The notes under the pieces: generated by a model
Seen by the model: only the letters and a program-made list of their open reading frames with translations
Told to the model about the DNA's origin: nothing
The model's database searches: none
Part shown: positions 15,143 to 22,114 of the stretch, in pieces
How the letters are laid out: every line of letters begins with the position of its first letter
Numbering within the stretch: the stretch's first letter is position 1
NCBI GenBank assembly: GCA_002499905.1
Contig: DANP01000019.1
Span: forward strand, 120,928-143,041
Origin: Methanolinea sp. UBA277
GTDB taxonomy: Archaea; Halobacteriota; Methanomicrobia; Methanomicrobiales; Methanospirillaceae
Direction of reading: 5' to 3'
Length of the DNA: 22,114 nucleotides
Made by a program: the position numbers and the translations under genes

Positions 15143-17713
15143 ATGGCAATGCTGGATATCAGCACCTATACCGGCCTCTCTCCGGAAGAGGTTGCAGCGC
15201 GATTGCAGCAGGAAGGCTACAACGAGATCCCGTCAGCAGAGAAAAAGGGAATCATCGGGATTGTAGCGGAAGTAATCCGGGAACCGATGTTCCTCCTGCT
15301 GGTAGCAGCAGGCCTCATTTATTTCATCATCGGGGATTTCCAGGAAGGGCTGATCCTCCTCTCCTTTGTCCTGGTCATCATCGGCATCACCGTGTACCAG
15401 GAGCAGAAGACCGAGAACGCCCTTGAAGCCCTCCGTAACCTCTCAAGCCCGCGGGCACTGGTGATCCGGGGCGGTGTCCGATCGAGAATAGCCGGCCGGG
15501 AGGTGGTACGGGGCGATCTCCTCCTGGTGAGTGAGGGGGACCGGATTGCCGCCGATGCGGTTCTCCTGGCCGGGAACAACCTGATGGTTGACGAATCCCT
15601 GCTGACCGGCGAATCCGTCCCGGTCCGGAAGTTCCCCGGCAACGGGAAGGGTGAGCGGAAGCCCGGTGGCGATGACCTGCCCTGGCTGTTCTCCGGTACC
15701 CTGGTAGTTCAGGGCCAGGGAGTTGCCGAGGTCACCGCAACCGGTATGCATACCGAGATGGGTGGGATCGGCAGAGCTCTGCAGGCCCTTGAACGCGAAG
15801 AGACGAAACTGCACCGTGAGACGGCCCGCATCGTCCGGAGCATTGCCCTGGTCGGCCTTGTCCTCTTTGCAACGGTGGTGATCGTGTACGGGATCACACG
15901 GGGGGACTGGCTCCACGGGCTGCTCGCCGGCATTACCCTGGCCATGGCCATCCTCCCCGAGGAATTCCCCGTTGTGCTCACCGTCTTCCTTGCACTGGGT
16001 GCGTGGAGACTCTCGAAAATGAACGTGCTCACCAGGCATGTCCCGGCTATCGAGACACTCGGTGCGGCCACCGTCCTCTGCGTGGACAAGACGGGGACCC
16101 TTACCCAGAACCGGATGACCGTCGCCCGCCTGGAAGCAGGAGGGCAGGAGTTCGCGTGCGATTTAAGAAGGGACCATCCCCTCCCCGAACCCTTCCATGA
16201 GCTTCTCGAGTTCGCCATCCTCTCCTGCAAGAAAGACCCCTTCGACCCGATGGAGCAGGCCCTCCTGCAGAAGGGATGCGATGACCTCGACGGGACCGAG
16301 CACCTCCACCGGGACTGGGAGCTGGTAGTGGAGTATCCCCTCTCGCGGGAACTCCTTGCCATGTCAAATGTCTGGCGATCGCGGACTGGCGATGAATATG
16401 TGATTGCCGCCAAGGGTGCTCCGGAGGCCATTGCAGACCTCTGCCATCTCGGTCCGGACAAGACCCGGGCCATCAGTACCGATGTAGAGAAGATGGCAGC
16501 TGAAGGGCTCAGGGTCATTGCCGTCGCAAAAGGGTACTTCAGGAAGGAAGAGCTCCCGGACGGACAGCATGATTTTTCATTCACTCACCTGGGCCTGATC
16601 GGCTTTGCCGACCCGGTGCGACAGGATGCGGCCGGAGCAATCGGCGAATGCTACTCGGCTGGAATCCGGGTGGTCATGATCACCGGTGATTACCCTGCCA
16701 CAGCACAGTATATCGGGAGGCAGATTGGTCTTCGTTTCGTGGAGACGGTAATTACCGGTTCTCAACTGGAATCCATGGATGGCGAAGCGGTTGCCGGTAC
16801 GATAGGGGAGGCGAACATCTTTGCACGGGTCGTGCCGGAACAGAAACTCACCATCGTCGATGCGCTCAAGGAAAACGGGGAAGTCGTAGCCATGACCGGC
16901 GATGGGGTGAACGATGCGCCAGCCCTGAAATCCGCCAACATCGGTATCGCCATGGGAGGAAGGGGGACCGATGTGGCCCGGGAAGCGTCTTCCCTTGTCC
17001 TGCTCGATGATAACTTTGCATCCATTGTCGCAGCGGTGCGGATGGGGAGGAGGATTTACGATAACCTGAAGAAAGCGATGGCTTATATCATTTCGGTCCA
17101 TGTCCCCATAGCCGGGATATCGCTAGCTCCCGTTCTCCTGGGGTGGCCGCTTATCCTCCTCCCCGTTCATGTTGTGTTCCTGGAGCTGATCATCGACCCC
17201 GCCTGTTCGGTGGTCTTTGAGGCAGAGCGGGATGAGGCGGACGTGATGCAGCGACCACCGCGGGATCCGGATGAGCACCTCCTCGACCGACGAACGACGC
17301 TGCTTGCCCTCGCCCAGGGATTCGTAGTGCTGGCCATCGTGCTCGCCGTCTACCTTTCCGCGGTTGCCCGGGGCCTCGGGACTCCTGAAACCCGGACACT
17401 TACCTTCGTCACCATCGTTGTTGCGAACCTTGCACTCATCTGTACCAACCGGTCATGGACCACGAGCATCATCAGCAGCCTCCGGAGACCAAACAAAGCG
17501 TTCTGGTGGGTCATGAGCGGAACCCTCTTCTTCCTCGCCGCCGTACTGGCAATCCCCTCCCTCCAGGAGATATTCCAGTTCGCCCCGGTTGATCCCCGGG
17601 ATATTCTTGTAGCCGTGGGGGCTGGAGCGCTGAGTGTGGTATGGTTCGAACTCTTCAAGAAGATGAGGAGGATGAGATCCCGGCCTGGGGTTGAGGCTGG
17701 ATACCAGGGTTAA
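15143..17713 (+). CDS. P-type cation-transporting ATPase
   Basis: The 856-residue protein has every catalytic element of a P-type ATPase. The actuator loop TGES is at 155-158. The phosphorylated Asp315 is in DKTGTLT. KGAPE (424-428) lies in the nucleotide-binding domain, followed by MITGD (512-516) and TGDGVNDAPAL (585-595). Layout is two N-terminal helices, the actuator, two helices, the catalytic loop and six C-terminal helices, as in P2/P3 pumps. The N-terminus (GLSPEEVAARLQQEGYNEIP) is the usual cation ATPase N domain. Ion selectivity is not clear: helix 4 has ILPEEFPVV instead of the calcium-pump PEGLP, and the helix 6 region reads FLELIIDPACS rather than the calcium-pump NxxTD pattern. 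It may pump Ca2+, Mg2+, Mn2+ or protons. The ATG at 15143 or 15149 is the start; both have only a weak ribosome binding site. Confidence 0.95.
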   Translation: MAMLDISTYTGLSPEEVAARLQQEGYNEIPSAEKKGIIGIVAEVIREPMFLLLVAAGLIYFIIGDFQEGLILLSFVLVIIGITVYQEQKTENALEALRNLSSPRALVIRGGVRSRIAGREVVRGDLLLVSEGDRIAADAVLLAGNNLMVDESLLTGESVPVRKFPGNGKGERKPGGDDLPWLFSGTLVVQGQGVAEVTATGMHTEMGGIGRALQALEREETKLHRETARIVRSIALVGLVLFATVVIVYGITRGDWLHGLLAGITLAMAILPEEFPVVLTVFLALGAWRLSKMNVLTRHVPAIETLGAATVLCVDKTGTLTQNRMTVARLEAGGQEFACDLRRDHPLPEPFHELLEFAILSCKKDPFDPMEQALLQKGCDDLDGTEHLHRDWELVVEYPLSRELLAMSNVWRSRTGDEYVIAAKGAPEAIADLCHLGPDKTRAISTDVEKMAAEGLRVIAVAKGYFRKEELPDGQHDFSFTHLGLIGFADPVRQDAAGAIGECYSAGIRVVMITGDYPATAQYIGRQIGLRFVETVITGSQLESMDGEAVAGTIGEANIFARVVPEQKLTIVDALKENGEVVAMTGDGVNDAPALKSANIGIAMGGRGTDVAREASSLVLLDDNFASIVAAVRMGRRIYDNLKKAMAYIISVHVPIAGISLAPVLLGWPLILLPVHVVFLELIIDPACSVVFEAERDEADVMQRPPRDPDEHLLDRRTTLLALAQGFVVLAIVLAVYLSAVARGLGTPETRTLTFVTIVVANLALICTNRSWTTSIISSLRRPNKAFWWVMSGTLFFLAAVLAIPSLQEIFQFAPVDPRDILVAVGAGALSVVWFELFKKMRRMRSRPGVEAGYQG

Positions 17714-18095
17714 TATGATCCTCCAGTATCCGGTGGGGGCAGGGAATTTCCCATAACCGGAAACTGTCATCCACATCTTTTTTACGCATATGGGCTAAAT
17801 ACGGGCGAATTTCGAAACATCATGACCTACTCCATCTCCCAAATCCGGGAATGTCAGATAATGTCTCCCCTTCGAGATGGCCACAGGCGTTATCACCTGT
17901 GTTGTCTCGGGAGTGTATCCGGCATAGGGAACCGGGCGACATGAGCCCGGCATTCTCGGGGGATTCCTGGGTAATGTTTCCGGGATTCATGAAAAATTAA
18001 GGATAGCCCGGCGTTTGAAGAAAAACTGAAATAGTTCAGAGTTTTCCCCCGGTTGCAATCCTTTATACCCTGCAGACCCTTTCATTGATAGAGGG
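17714..18095. other. 382-base non-coding gap with strong hairpins before the RuBisCO gene
   Basis: No convincing open frame is present. Two hairpins stand out. CGAGA (17873-17877) and CACAGG (17882-17887) pair with CCTGTG (17896-17901) and TCTCG (17905-17909) around an eight-base loop. CCGGGC (17932-17937) pairs with GCCCGG (17945-17950) around a seven-base loop. The region may contain a small RNA, the terminator of the ATPase gene, or both. The TATA box for RuBisCO lies at its end. Confidence 0.5.
18060..18068 (+). promoter_or_regulatory. TATA box for the RuBisCO gene
   Basis: CCTTTATAC fits an archaeal TATA box. The expected transcript start is near 18087-18090, which gives a very short leader before the start codon. 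Confidence 0.5.
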
Positions 18096-19394
18096 ATGTC
18101 CATGGCGATAGACTGGTACATGGATTTTGTCGATCTGGACTATGAACCGGAAAAAGATGAGATAATCTGTCTGTATTACTTTGAGCCGGCTGAAGGCATC
18201 AGCCGCGAGGAAGCTGCAGGGAGGATTGCCTCAGAGAGTTCCACGGGAACCTGGACCACCCTCCACACCCTCCCACCCCGCATGCGGGATCTCCAGGCCA
18301 CTGTCTTTGAGATCGACGGGAATTACGTGAAAATATCCTACCCGCTCGCCCTCTGGGACGAGGGGAATGCCGTCCAGCTGCTGAGCGGTATTGCCGGGAA
18401 CATCTTCGGTATGAAGGCGCTTTCGAACCTGCGGCTCATCGATGCGACCCTGCCTGCGGAATATATCCGGCACTTCAAAGGGCCGCACTTCGGGAATGAC
18501 GGTATCCGGGAGATGATGAAGGTCCATGGCCGGCCGCTCACCGGGGCGGTCCCCAAGCCGAAGATCGGGTTCTCGGCACAGGAGCATGCCGATATCGGGT
18601 ACGAGACCTGGATGGGGGGGTTTGACTTCGTCAAGGACGATGAGAACCTGACCTCGACAGCATTCAATCGCTTCGAAGACCGGGTGGAACTGATGTCCCG
18701 GATGCGGAATAAAGCGGAGCAGGAGACCGGTGAGATAAAATCAGCCTTCATTAATATCTCCGGGGACACAGAGACCATGGAAAAGCGGGCTGCGCTGCTC
18801 GCCGAATATGGCTGGAACTATGCCATGATCGATGTGGTGGTGGCAGGGACAGCAGCAGTGATGACTCTGCGGGATTTCTGCTCGGATCTCGGAATTGCAA
18901 TCCATGCCCACCGGGCAATGCATGCCGCATTTGACCGGAACCCTCAGCATGGGATCACCATGCAGTTCCTGGCCAAGATTATGCGCCTGGTCGGGGTGAG
19001 CCAGATCCACACCGGGACGGCGGTGGGAAAACTCGCCGGGACCCGGCAGGAATCGGCGGTCCTTGCCGATATCCTGCGGGAGAAGAGGACCCGGGAGGTC
19101 GGGAGGATAGCTCTCGAGCAGGACTGGGGACACATAAAAACCGCCTTCCCCGTGGCATCAGGAGGGCTCCATCCGGGGCTGGTGCCCGATGTTCTCGATA
19201 TCTACGGCATAGAACTGGTGCTGCTGGTCAGCGGGGGCGTCCATGGCCACCCGGATGGTACGCGGAGCGGGGCGCGGGCGGTCATGCAGGCCGTGGAGGC
19301 ATGGAAGGAGGGAATCACCCTCGAGGAAAAGGCCCTGACAGCTCAGGAGCTTGCTGCAGGGCTCGAAAAATGGGGCCACTACAAGCCGAAATGA
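18096..19394 (+). CDS. rbcL: Ribulose-1,5-bisphosphate carboxylase, form III
   Basis: This 432-residue enzyme carboxylates ribulose 1,5-bisphosphate to 3-phosphoglycerate. All catalytic residues are visible: Glu47 and Thr-Trp in SSTGTWT, Lys154 and Lys156 in PKPKIG, the carbamylated Lys180 with Asp182 and Glu183 in DFVKDDE, His272-Arg273 and His276 in HRAMH, Lys312 in GTAVGKLAG, and the phosphate-binding loops ASGGLHPG (354-361) and SGGVHGHP (379-386). Sequence style and length match archaeal form III rather than forms I, II or IV. In Methanomicrobiales this enzyme can work with phosphoribulokinase in the reductive hexulose-phosphate pathway (shown for Methanospirillum hungatei); in other archaea it works in AMP salvage. 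No phosphoribulokinase or AMP phosphorylase gene lies in this window. GAGGGATG supports a start at the second ATG (18102), two codons later. The CxxCxxCC gene follows at once. Confidence 0.96.
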   Translation: MSMAIDWYMDFVDLDYEPEKDEIICLYYFEPAEGISREEAAGRIASESSTGTWTTLHTLPPRMRDLQATVFEIDGNYVKISYPLALWDEGNAVQLLSGIAGNIFGMKALSNLRLIDATLPAEYIRHFKGPHFGNDGIREMMKVHGRPLTGAVPKPKIGFSAQEHADIGYETWMGGFDFVKDDENLTSTAFNRFEDRVELMSRMRNKAEQETGEIKSAFINISGDTETMEKRAALLAEYGWNYAMIDVVVAGTAAVMTLRDFCSDLGIAIHAHRAMHAAFDRNPQHGITMQFLAKIMRLVGVSQIHTGTAVGKLAGTRQESAVLADILREKRTREVGRIALEQDWGHIKTAFPVASGGLHPGLVPDVLDIYGIELVLLVSGGVHGHPDGTRSGARAVMQAVEAWKEGITLEEKALTAQELAAGLEKWGHYKPK

Positions 19395-19469
19395 CGGAAA
19401 CCCGACGGTCAGGAGACAGCGGCAGAGGAAATGTGCCGGACTTCCCGGTCTGCCAGGAGATGGACACCC

Positions 19470-19952
19470 GTGGCGTTTGAGTGCCAGCAGTGCGGTGAGT
19501 GCTGCTCGATCATGGGGCAGGTGCTCTTCGTGAGCAGGGACTGCGGGGATCGGAGATACATCCTCACCAACCGGTATACGGGGGAAAAGACGCTGGTGGA
19601 GGTCGATCCGGACAAGATCGCCCTCTATGAAGATCAGAGCACAACCCGCCGCTTTCCTGAATCATGCCCGTTTCTCCGGTTCAGGGAACAGGACAGCAGG
19701 GCGTACTGCACCGTCCACCTGACCCGGTCCGACATGTGCCGGGACTTCGGCTGCTGGCGCCTGCTCATCCTGAAACCGGATGGGAGCCGGGCCGGGCGGG
19801 TCATGTACCTGAGTCATTTCTGCCCGGATGATCCCGATCTTGCCAGGCTGTGGGAGGAACAGATCCGTGATATCGAAGATCCCGGGGACGAGGCATGGGA
19901 CCGGGCAGTAATCACGGTCCTGACCGGAGCGGGGTACAGCGTACGGAAATAA
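19470..19952 (+). CDS. CxxCxxCC (YkgJ-like) putative metal- or Fe-S-binding protein
   Basis: The 160-residue protein begins with ECQQCGECC, the CxxCxxCC motif of the YkgJ/UPF0153 family. Later cysteines occur in ESCPFL, AYCTVH and MCRDFGC, the usual order in this family, whose members are proposed to bind zinc or an iron-sulfur cluster. The biochemical role is not established. I favour the GTG at 19470 because GGAGATGG lies just upstream. A longer frame from the ATG at 19431 would add a basic, unconserved extension. It starts 75 bases after the RuBisCO stop codon, so the two genes are probably co-transcribed, although a functional link is not known. A second, divergent family member is at 21531-21974. 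Confidence 0.88.
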   Translation: MAFECQQCGECCSIMGQVLFVSRDCGDRRYILTNRYTGEKTLVEVDPDKIALYEDQSTTRRFPESCPFLRFREQDSRAYCTVHLTRSDMCRDFGCWRLLILKPDGSRAGRVMYLSHFCPDDPDLARLWEEQIRDIEDPGDEAWDRAVITVLTGAGYSVRK

Positions 19953-19983
19953 TAGTCTGCAGGTCCGGCACACCAGGTCCTCT

Positions 19984-20487
19984 TCATCCCATCTGCCTGA
20001 TTTCCGTATAGAGCAGGACCAGCGAGAGGCTGACCAGGTTCAGCGTGGTTGCCGCGTACCAGAGGTAGGATTCTGTAACCGTCAGACGGGTTATCCAGCC
20101 GGACCAGAGCATGGCACAGATGATCAGGAATGCCAGAAGGGTATCGACAGCAAGAAAGACTGCCGGCATGCCGAACAACCGTCCGAGCTGCGCAATCGTG
20201 CAATACTCAAACGGGCTTTCCCTGTCGGCGATATCGAGGAGTACTCTCCCCAGGTTCATGAGGAGATCAGTTCCTGCCCAGAGAATAATCCCCCAGCCGA
20301 CGATCATGAGAACCGGGGTTGAACTTACCCGGACGGCAACGATCCCGAGGATGAGCTTGAAAATGCAGAACGGTATTCCGATGGTTGCCGAAAGAAAGAA
20401 GGGGCGGCGGAAAAAGCGCTGGATCCGGTCTGATCCATCCGGTTGCCGGACCGGGGTTTTCTCCGAATTGTGAGTATCCGCCTCCAT
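19984..20487 (-). CDS. Four-helix membrane protein, hypothetical
   Basis: The product of about 167 residues has a polar N-terminus (first 25 residues) and four hydrophobic helices at about 30-51, 57-80, 106-129 and 140-160. The loop SPFEYCTIAQLGRLFG joins helices 2 and 3. I do not recognise the family. The frame stays open up to 20853, but the extra upstream part lies opposite the small gene at 20593-20817 and has no membrane or domain character. The ATG at 20487 is the likely start, with a weak ACAGGG site. The gene converges on the CxxCxxCC gene, with 31 bases between the stop codons. Confidence 0.75.
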   Translation of the reverse strand: MEADTHNSEKTPVRQPDGSDRIQRFFRRPFFLSATIGIPFCIFKLILGIVAVRVSSTPVLMIVGWGIILWAGTDLLMNLGRVLLDIADRESPFEYCTIAQLGRLFGMPAVFLAVDTLLAFLIICAMLWSGWITRLTVTESYLWYAATTLNLVSLSLVLLYTEIRQMG

Positions 20488-20592
20488 CCCTGTCAACAAT
20501 CGTTCGGGAACACCATGAAGCTGCGGGGTGCCGGATTCCTGCAGGCGAAGAACCATATTGCGGAAGAGACTACCTGACACCAGGTGCACACA

Positions 20593-20817
20593 ATGACCAA
20601 TCCCTGGCTTCCCTACAAATTCCCGCCCCTGAAAGCCTATATCCTTGGGCCGGGCATTGTGCAGATTGAGGATGTGGTGTACAACCTTCCGGAACGAACC
20701 GAAGAGCGGGGGAGGAGCCTCCCAAAGACCCCCGAGTTCATTGTTCCTGTGAAAGAGAACAGTGCAGAGGCCGCCCGTGAGGCAATGGAGAGCCTGTATA
20801 GGGTTGTGTTTGACTGA
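20593..20817 (+). CDS. Small hypothetical protein (74 residues)
   Basis: The ATG at 20593 follows CAGGTG with six bases between, a good archaeal ribosome binding site. The product has no signal or membrane segment. It begins with a Pro/aromatic-rich stretch (NPWLPYKFPPLKAYILGPG) and ends with an amphipathic helix (SAEAAREAMESLYRVVF), a composition that looks like real protein rather than antisense noise. It lies opposite an upstream extension of the membrane protein frame, which I consider spurious. Function unknown. It is divergent from the membrane protein gene and convergent with the flavoprotein gene. Confidence 0.6.
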   Translation: MTNPWLPYKFPPLKAYILGPGIVQIEDVVYNLPERTEERGRSLPKTPEFIVPVKENSAEAAREAMESLYRVVFD

Positions 20818-20870
20818 CCGGCAGTGCCGGATCCTCCCTGGAAGGCACCGCACCTGAAATAAAGGAAGGA

Positions 20871-21347
20871 TTATCCGTTTTTCAGCGCGACAATGTCCCG
20901 TACTCCGGTGAGTTTCCAGACCACAGTCCGTTCACCGCGGGTGATGCTATCCGGAGGATCATCGGGGGAATAACCAAGAGCGGCAAGAACGTTCAGTGAG
21001 AGATTCCGCTCCCTGATCATGTCCACGAAGTCCTGCCGGATCTTCGCCGCCATAGTCGCATCCGGCACTTCTTCAAGGATTCCCTGAAGGCTCATGAATG
21101 TATAGCAGGACATATCGGGAGTGAAGCTGTCAACCTCCACGGAAACCGCAGGGTTCTTCCGGAAATAATCGATCTTTCTGCCGTATCTGGTCGAGAGGAA
21201 ATACATGAATTTTCCATCGAAAACGTACATGAATGGTGCAATGTAGGGAAAATCATCTCCTCGGAAGGCGATCCGGCAGACCGTGGATTCGCGGATCAGC
21301 TTGTCATACTCCTGTTTTTGCATCCGGGGTATTTTCAGGATATCCAT
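20871..21347 (-). CDS. NimA-like / PNPOx-fold flavin-binding protein
   Basis: This protein of about 158 residues starts MDILKIPRMQKQEYDKLI, then STVCRIAFRGDDFPYIAPFMYVFDGKFMYFLSTRYGRKIDYFRKNPAVSVEVDSF. This is the pattern of COG3467-type flavoproteins (5-nitroimidazole reductase NimA and relatives), which bind FMN and reduce small molecules. The frame is open upstream to 21467, but the ATG at 21347 fits the family start and has GGGGATA at suitable spacing. It is distinct from the split-barrel protein at 10531. It lies divergent from the second CxxCxxCC gene. Substrate unknown; detoxification of nitro or oxidised compounds is a common suggestion for the family. Confidence 0.88.
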   Translation of the reverse strand: MDILKIPRMQKQEYDKLIRESTVCRIAFRGDDFPYIAPFMYVFDGKFMYFLSTRYGRKIDYFRKNPAVSVEVDSFTPDMSCYTFMSLQGILEEVPDATMAAKIRQDFVDMIRERNLSLNVLAALGYSPDDPPDSITRGERTVVWKLTGVRDIVALKNG

Positions 21348-21530
21348 GGTGTAGTATCCCCGCCCGGAAAATATGAAGATTTTCACTGGAAAATTGCAAT
21401 TGCTGTGGGCACGGTCCCCCTCGGCCTGGAGGCCTCCGGAACCGGTGAAGTGACCGGGGATGAGCATTCCGAGCAGTTAAGAGGCCGGGGCCCCCACATT
21501 CTGATCGCAGATCTGCAGGAATGAGGGTGC

Positions 21531-21974
21531 ATGGAGGATCCAGGGGAAACGAGTGACGAGTGCGGGCAGTGCGGTCTCTGCTGCAAGGTCTTTGGTGACC
21601 GGATCACGCCCACGGTGGTGAACCTCTATTCCTGGATGGAGAACGGGAGGACGGACGTTCTCCGCTTTTTTTCTGCCTGCCTGAACAGCGGCAGATGGGT
21701 CAACGGTGCAGACCTCGAACCCGAAGATCTCGGGGACATCACGATCATCGAACTGAGAGATCCGGTGAGTGGCGAATATCCAGCGGTCTGCCCGTTTTTA
21801 CACCGTGCAGGACGGACCCGGTACATCTGCTCCATACATACCGTCAAACCGGATATGTGCTGTAATTATATACCCTGGGTATACGGTGAGACCTATTTTC
21901 CCCGGTGCAAAGCATTGTGCAAGGAAGGGAAAAAGTCACCCTGGTCCCGGCTGCCTCATCAGGATCCTGAGTGA
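21531..21974 (+). CDS. CxxCxxCC (YkgJ-like) protein, second copy
   Basis: The 147-residue protein carries ECGQCGLCC (Cys11, 14, 17, 18) and later cysteines in VCPFLHR (Cys87), YICSIH (Cys100), PDMCCNYIPW (Cys110-111) and FPRCKALC. The order matches the YkgJ/UPF0153 family, thought to chelate zinc or iron-sulfur. It differs strongly from the 19470-19952 protein outside the cysteines, so it is an old paralogue rather than a recent duplicate. GAGGGTG directly before the ATG at 21531 supports the start. The neighbours are a flavoprotein (divergent) and rubredoxin (downstream, own promoter). A redox context is suggestive only. Confidence 0.87.
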   Translation: MEDPGETSDECGQCGLCCKVFGDRITPTVVNLYSWMENGRTDVLRFFSACLNSGRWVNGADLEPEDLGDITIIELRDPVSGEYPAVCPFLHRAGRTRYICSIHTVKPDMCCNYIPWVYGETYFPRCKALCKEGKKSPWSRLPHQDPE

Positions 21975-21991
21975 ATCACCCGCGCCTCCAG

Positions 21992-22000
21992 CTTTTAATA
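21992..22000 (+). promoter_or_regulatory. TATA box for the rubredoxin gene
   Basis: CTTTTAATA is a good archaeal TATA match. A start about 25 bases downstream would fall near 22020-22025, inside the dyad described next. Confidence 0.5.
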
Positions 22001-22006
22001 GGGTAA

Positions 22007-22047
22007 TCACCTCATCCCTGTTCACTAAAGGAACAGGTGTGAGGTGA
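22007..22047 (+). promoter_or_regulatory. Dyad covering the rubredoxin start site and ribosome binding site
   Basis: TCACCTCA (22007-22014) pairs with TGAGGTGA (22040-22047), and CCTGTTC (22017-22023) pairs with GAACAGG (22031-22037). A two-base mismatch separates the two helices, and the loop is seven bases. The 3' arm holds the GAGGTGA ribosome binding site. Because the TATA box predicts transcription from the middle of the dyad, an operator for a repressor is more likely than an RNA hairpin. Confidence 0.6.
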
Positions 22048-22050
22048 ATT

Positions 22051-22114
22051 ATGGCCAAGTGGAAATGTTCGGTCTGCGGGTATGTCTACGATGAGGAACG
22101 GGGAGAGCCTGCAA
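22051..22114 (+). CDS. Rubredoxin, 5' part only
   Basis: The frame begins at the ATG at 22051, four bases after GAGGTGA, and runs off the right edge after 21 codons. The visible protein MAKWKCSVCGYVYDEERGEP contains the first CxxCGY knuckle and the YDEExGxP sequence that define rubredoxins, small one-iron electron carriers of the cytoplasm. In anaerobes they pass electrons to oxygen- or peroxide-reducing enzymes such as superoxide reductase, rubrerythrin or flavodiiron proteins. The second CxxC pair lies beyond the window. The dyad upstream suggests regulated expression. Confidence 0.92.
   Translation, partial: MAKWKCSVCGYVYDEERGEPA

Noticed and set aside
15443..16584. Long minus-strand frames (198 and 291 codons) inside the P-type ATPase gene
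   Set aside because: They are antisense to catalytic motifs, and their compositions (Ser/Arg-rich, Gly/His-rich) are those of shadow frames.
19391..19480. Tiny frame starting with an ATG that overlaps the RuBisCO stop codon (ATGA)
   Set aside because: It encodes about 29 residues with no features and ends inside the start of the CxxCxxCC gene in another frame. It is probably chance.
1..22114. CRISPR array, transposase, integrase or attachment-site structure
   Set aside because: I found no regularly spaced repeats, no transposase-like frame and no tRNA-associated direct repeat. The only clear dispersed repeat is the flavoprotein gene copy.

Overview
The window looks like a chromosome segment of a hydrogenotrophic methanogen of the order Methanomicrobiales (something near Methanoregula, Methanolinea or Methanosphaerula; the genus is inference). 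The evidence is a form III RuBisCO, a DUF3821-type surface protein with a Thr/Pro stalk and C-terminal membrane anchor, a histidine kinase with the methanogen-style TRHDILN H-box, a tRNA gene without encoded CCA, TATA-like promoters, and ribosome binding sites of the GGAGG/GGTGA type.

Layout, left to right. Positions 1-1236, minus strand: a protein cut by the window edge with a possible caspase/CHAT-like His-Cys pair, and a small lipoprotein. Then tRNA-Thr(UGU). Positions 1547-4435, plus strand: a CHASE4-HAMP-PAS-PAS histidine kinase followed by a receiver-only response regulator. Positions 4805-6676, minus strand: a DHA2-type MFS exporter broken by two one-base losses and a compact O6-alkylguanine-DNA methyltransferase broken by one frameshift. 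These three lesions in about 0.9 kb mean either local decay or local sequence error. Positions 6766-9318, plus strand: a large surface protein.

Positions 9495-10926, minus strand: an isocitrate-lyase/PEP-mutase family enzyme and a flavin split-barrel protein. A decayed partial copy of the flavoprotein gene lies 1.3 kb further on, beyond a SatP-type acetate transporter (11310-11900, plus). Positions 12276-14853, minus strand: a small membrane protein with a leader hairpin over its ribosome binding site, a UbiA prenyltransferase and a membrane-anchored SagB-type nitroreductase. Positions 15143-17713, plus strand: a P-type cation ATPase. After a 382-base gap with strong hairpins comes the form III RuBisCO, then a CxxCxxCC (YkgJ-like) protein. 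The right end holds a four-helix membrane protein (minus), a 74-residue hypothetical protein (plus), a NimA-like flavoprotein (minus), a second CxxCxxCC protein and the start of a rubredoxin gene whose ribosome binding site lies in a near-perfect 15-bp dyad.

The genes do not form one pathway. Themes are carbon handling (acetate transport, RuBisCO, the lyase), redox and flavin proteins, envelope functions and one two-component pair. I found no CRISPR array, insertion sequence, integrase or complete defence operon. The best candidates for something little described are the edge-truncated caspase/CHAT-like gene, the hairpins over two ribosome binding sites and the structured gap before the RuBisCO gene.
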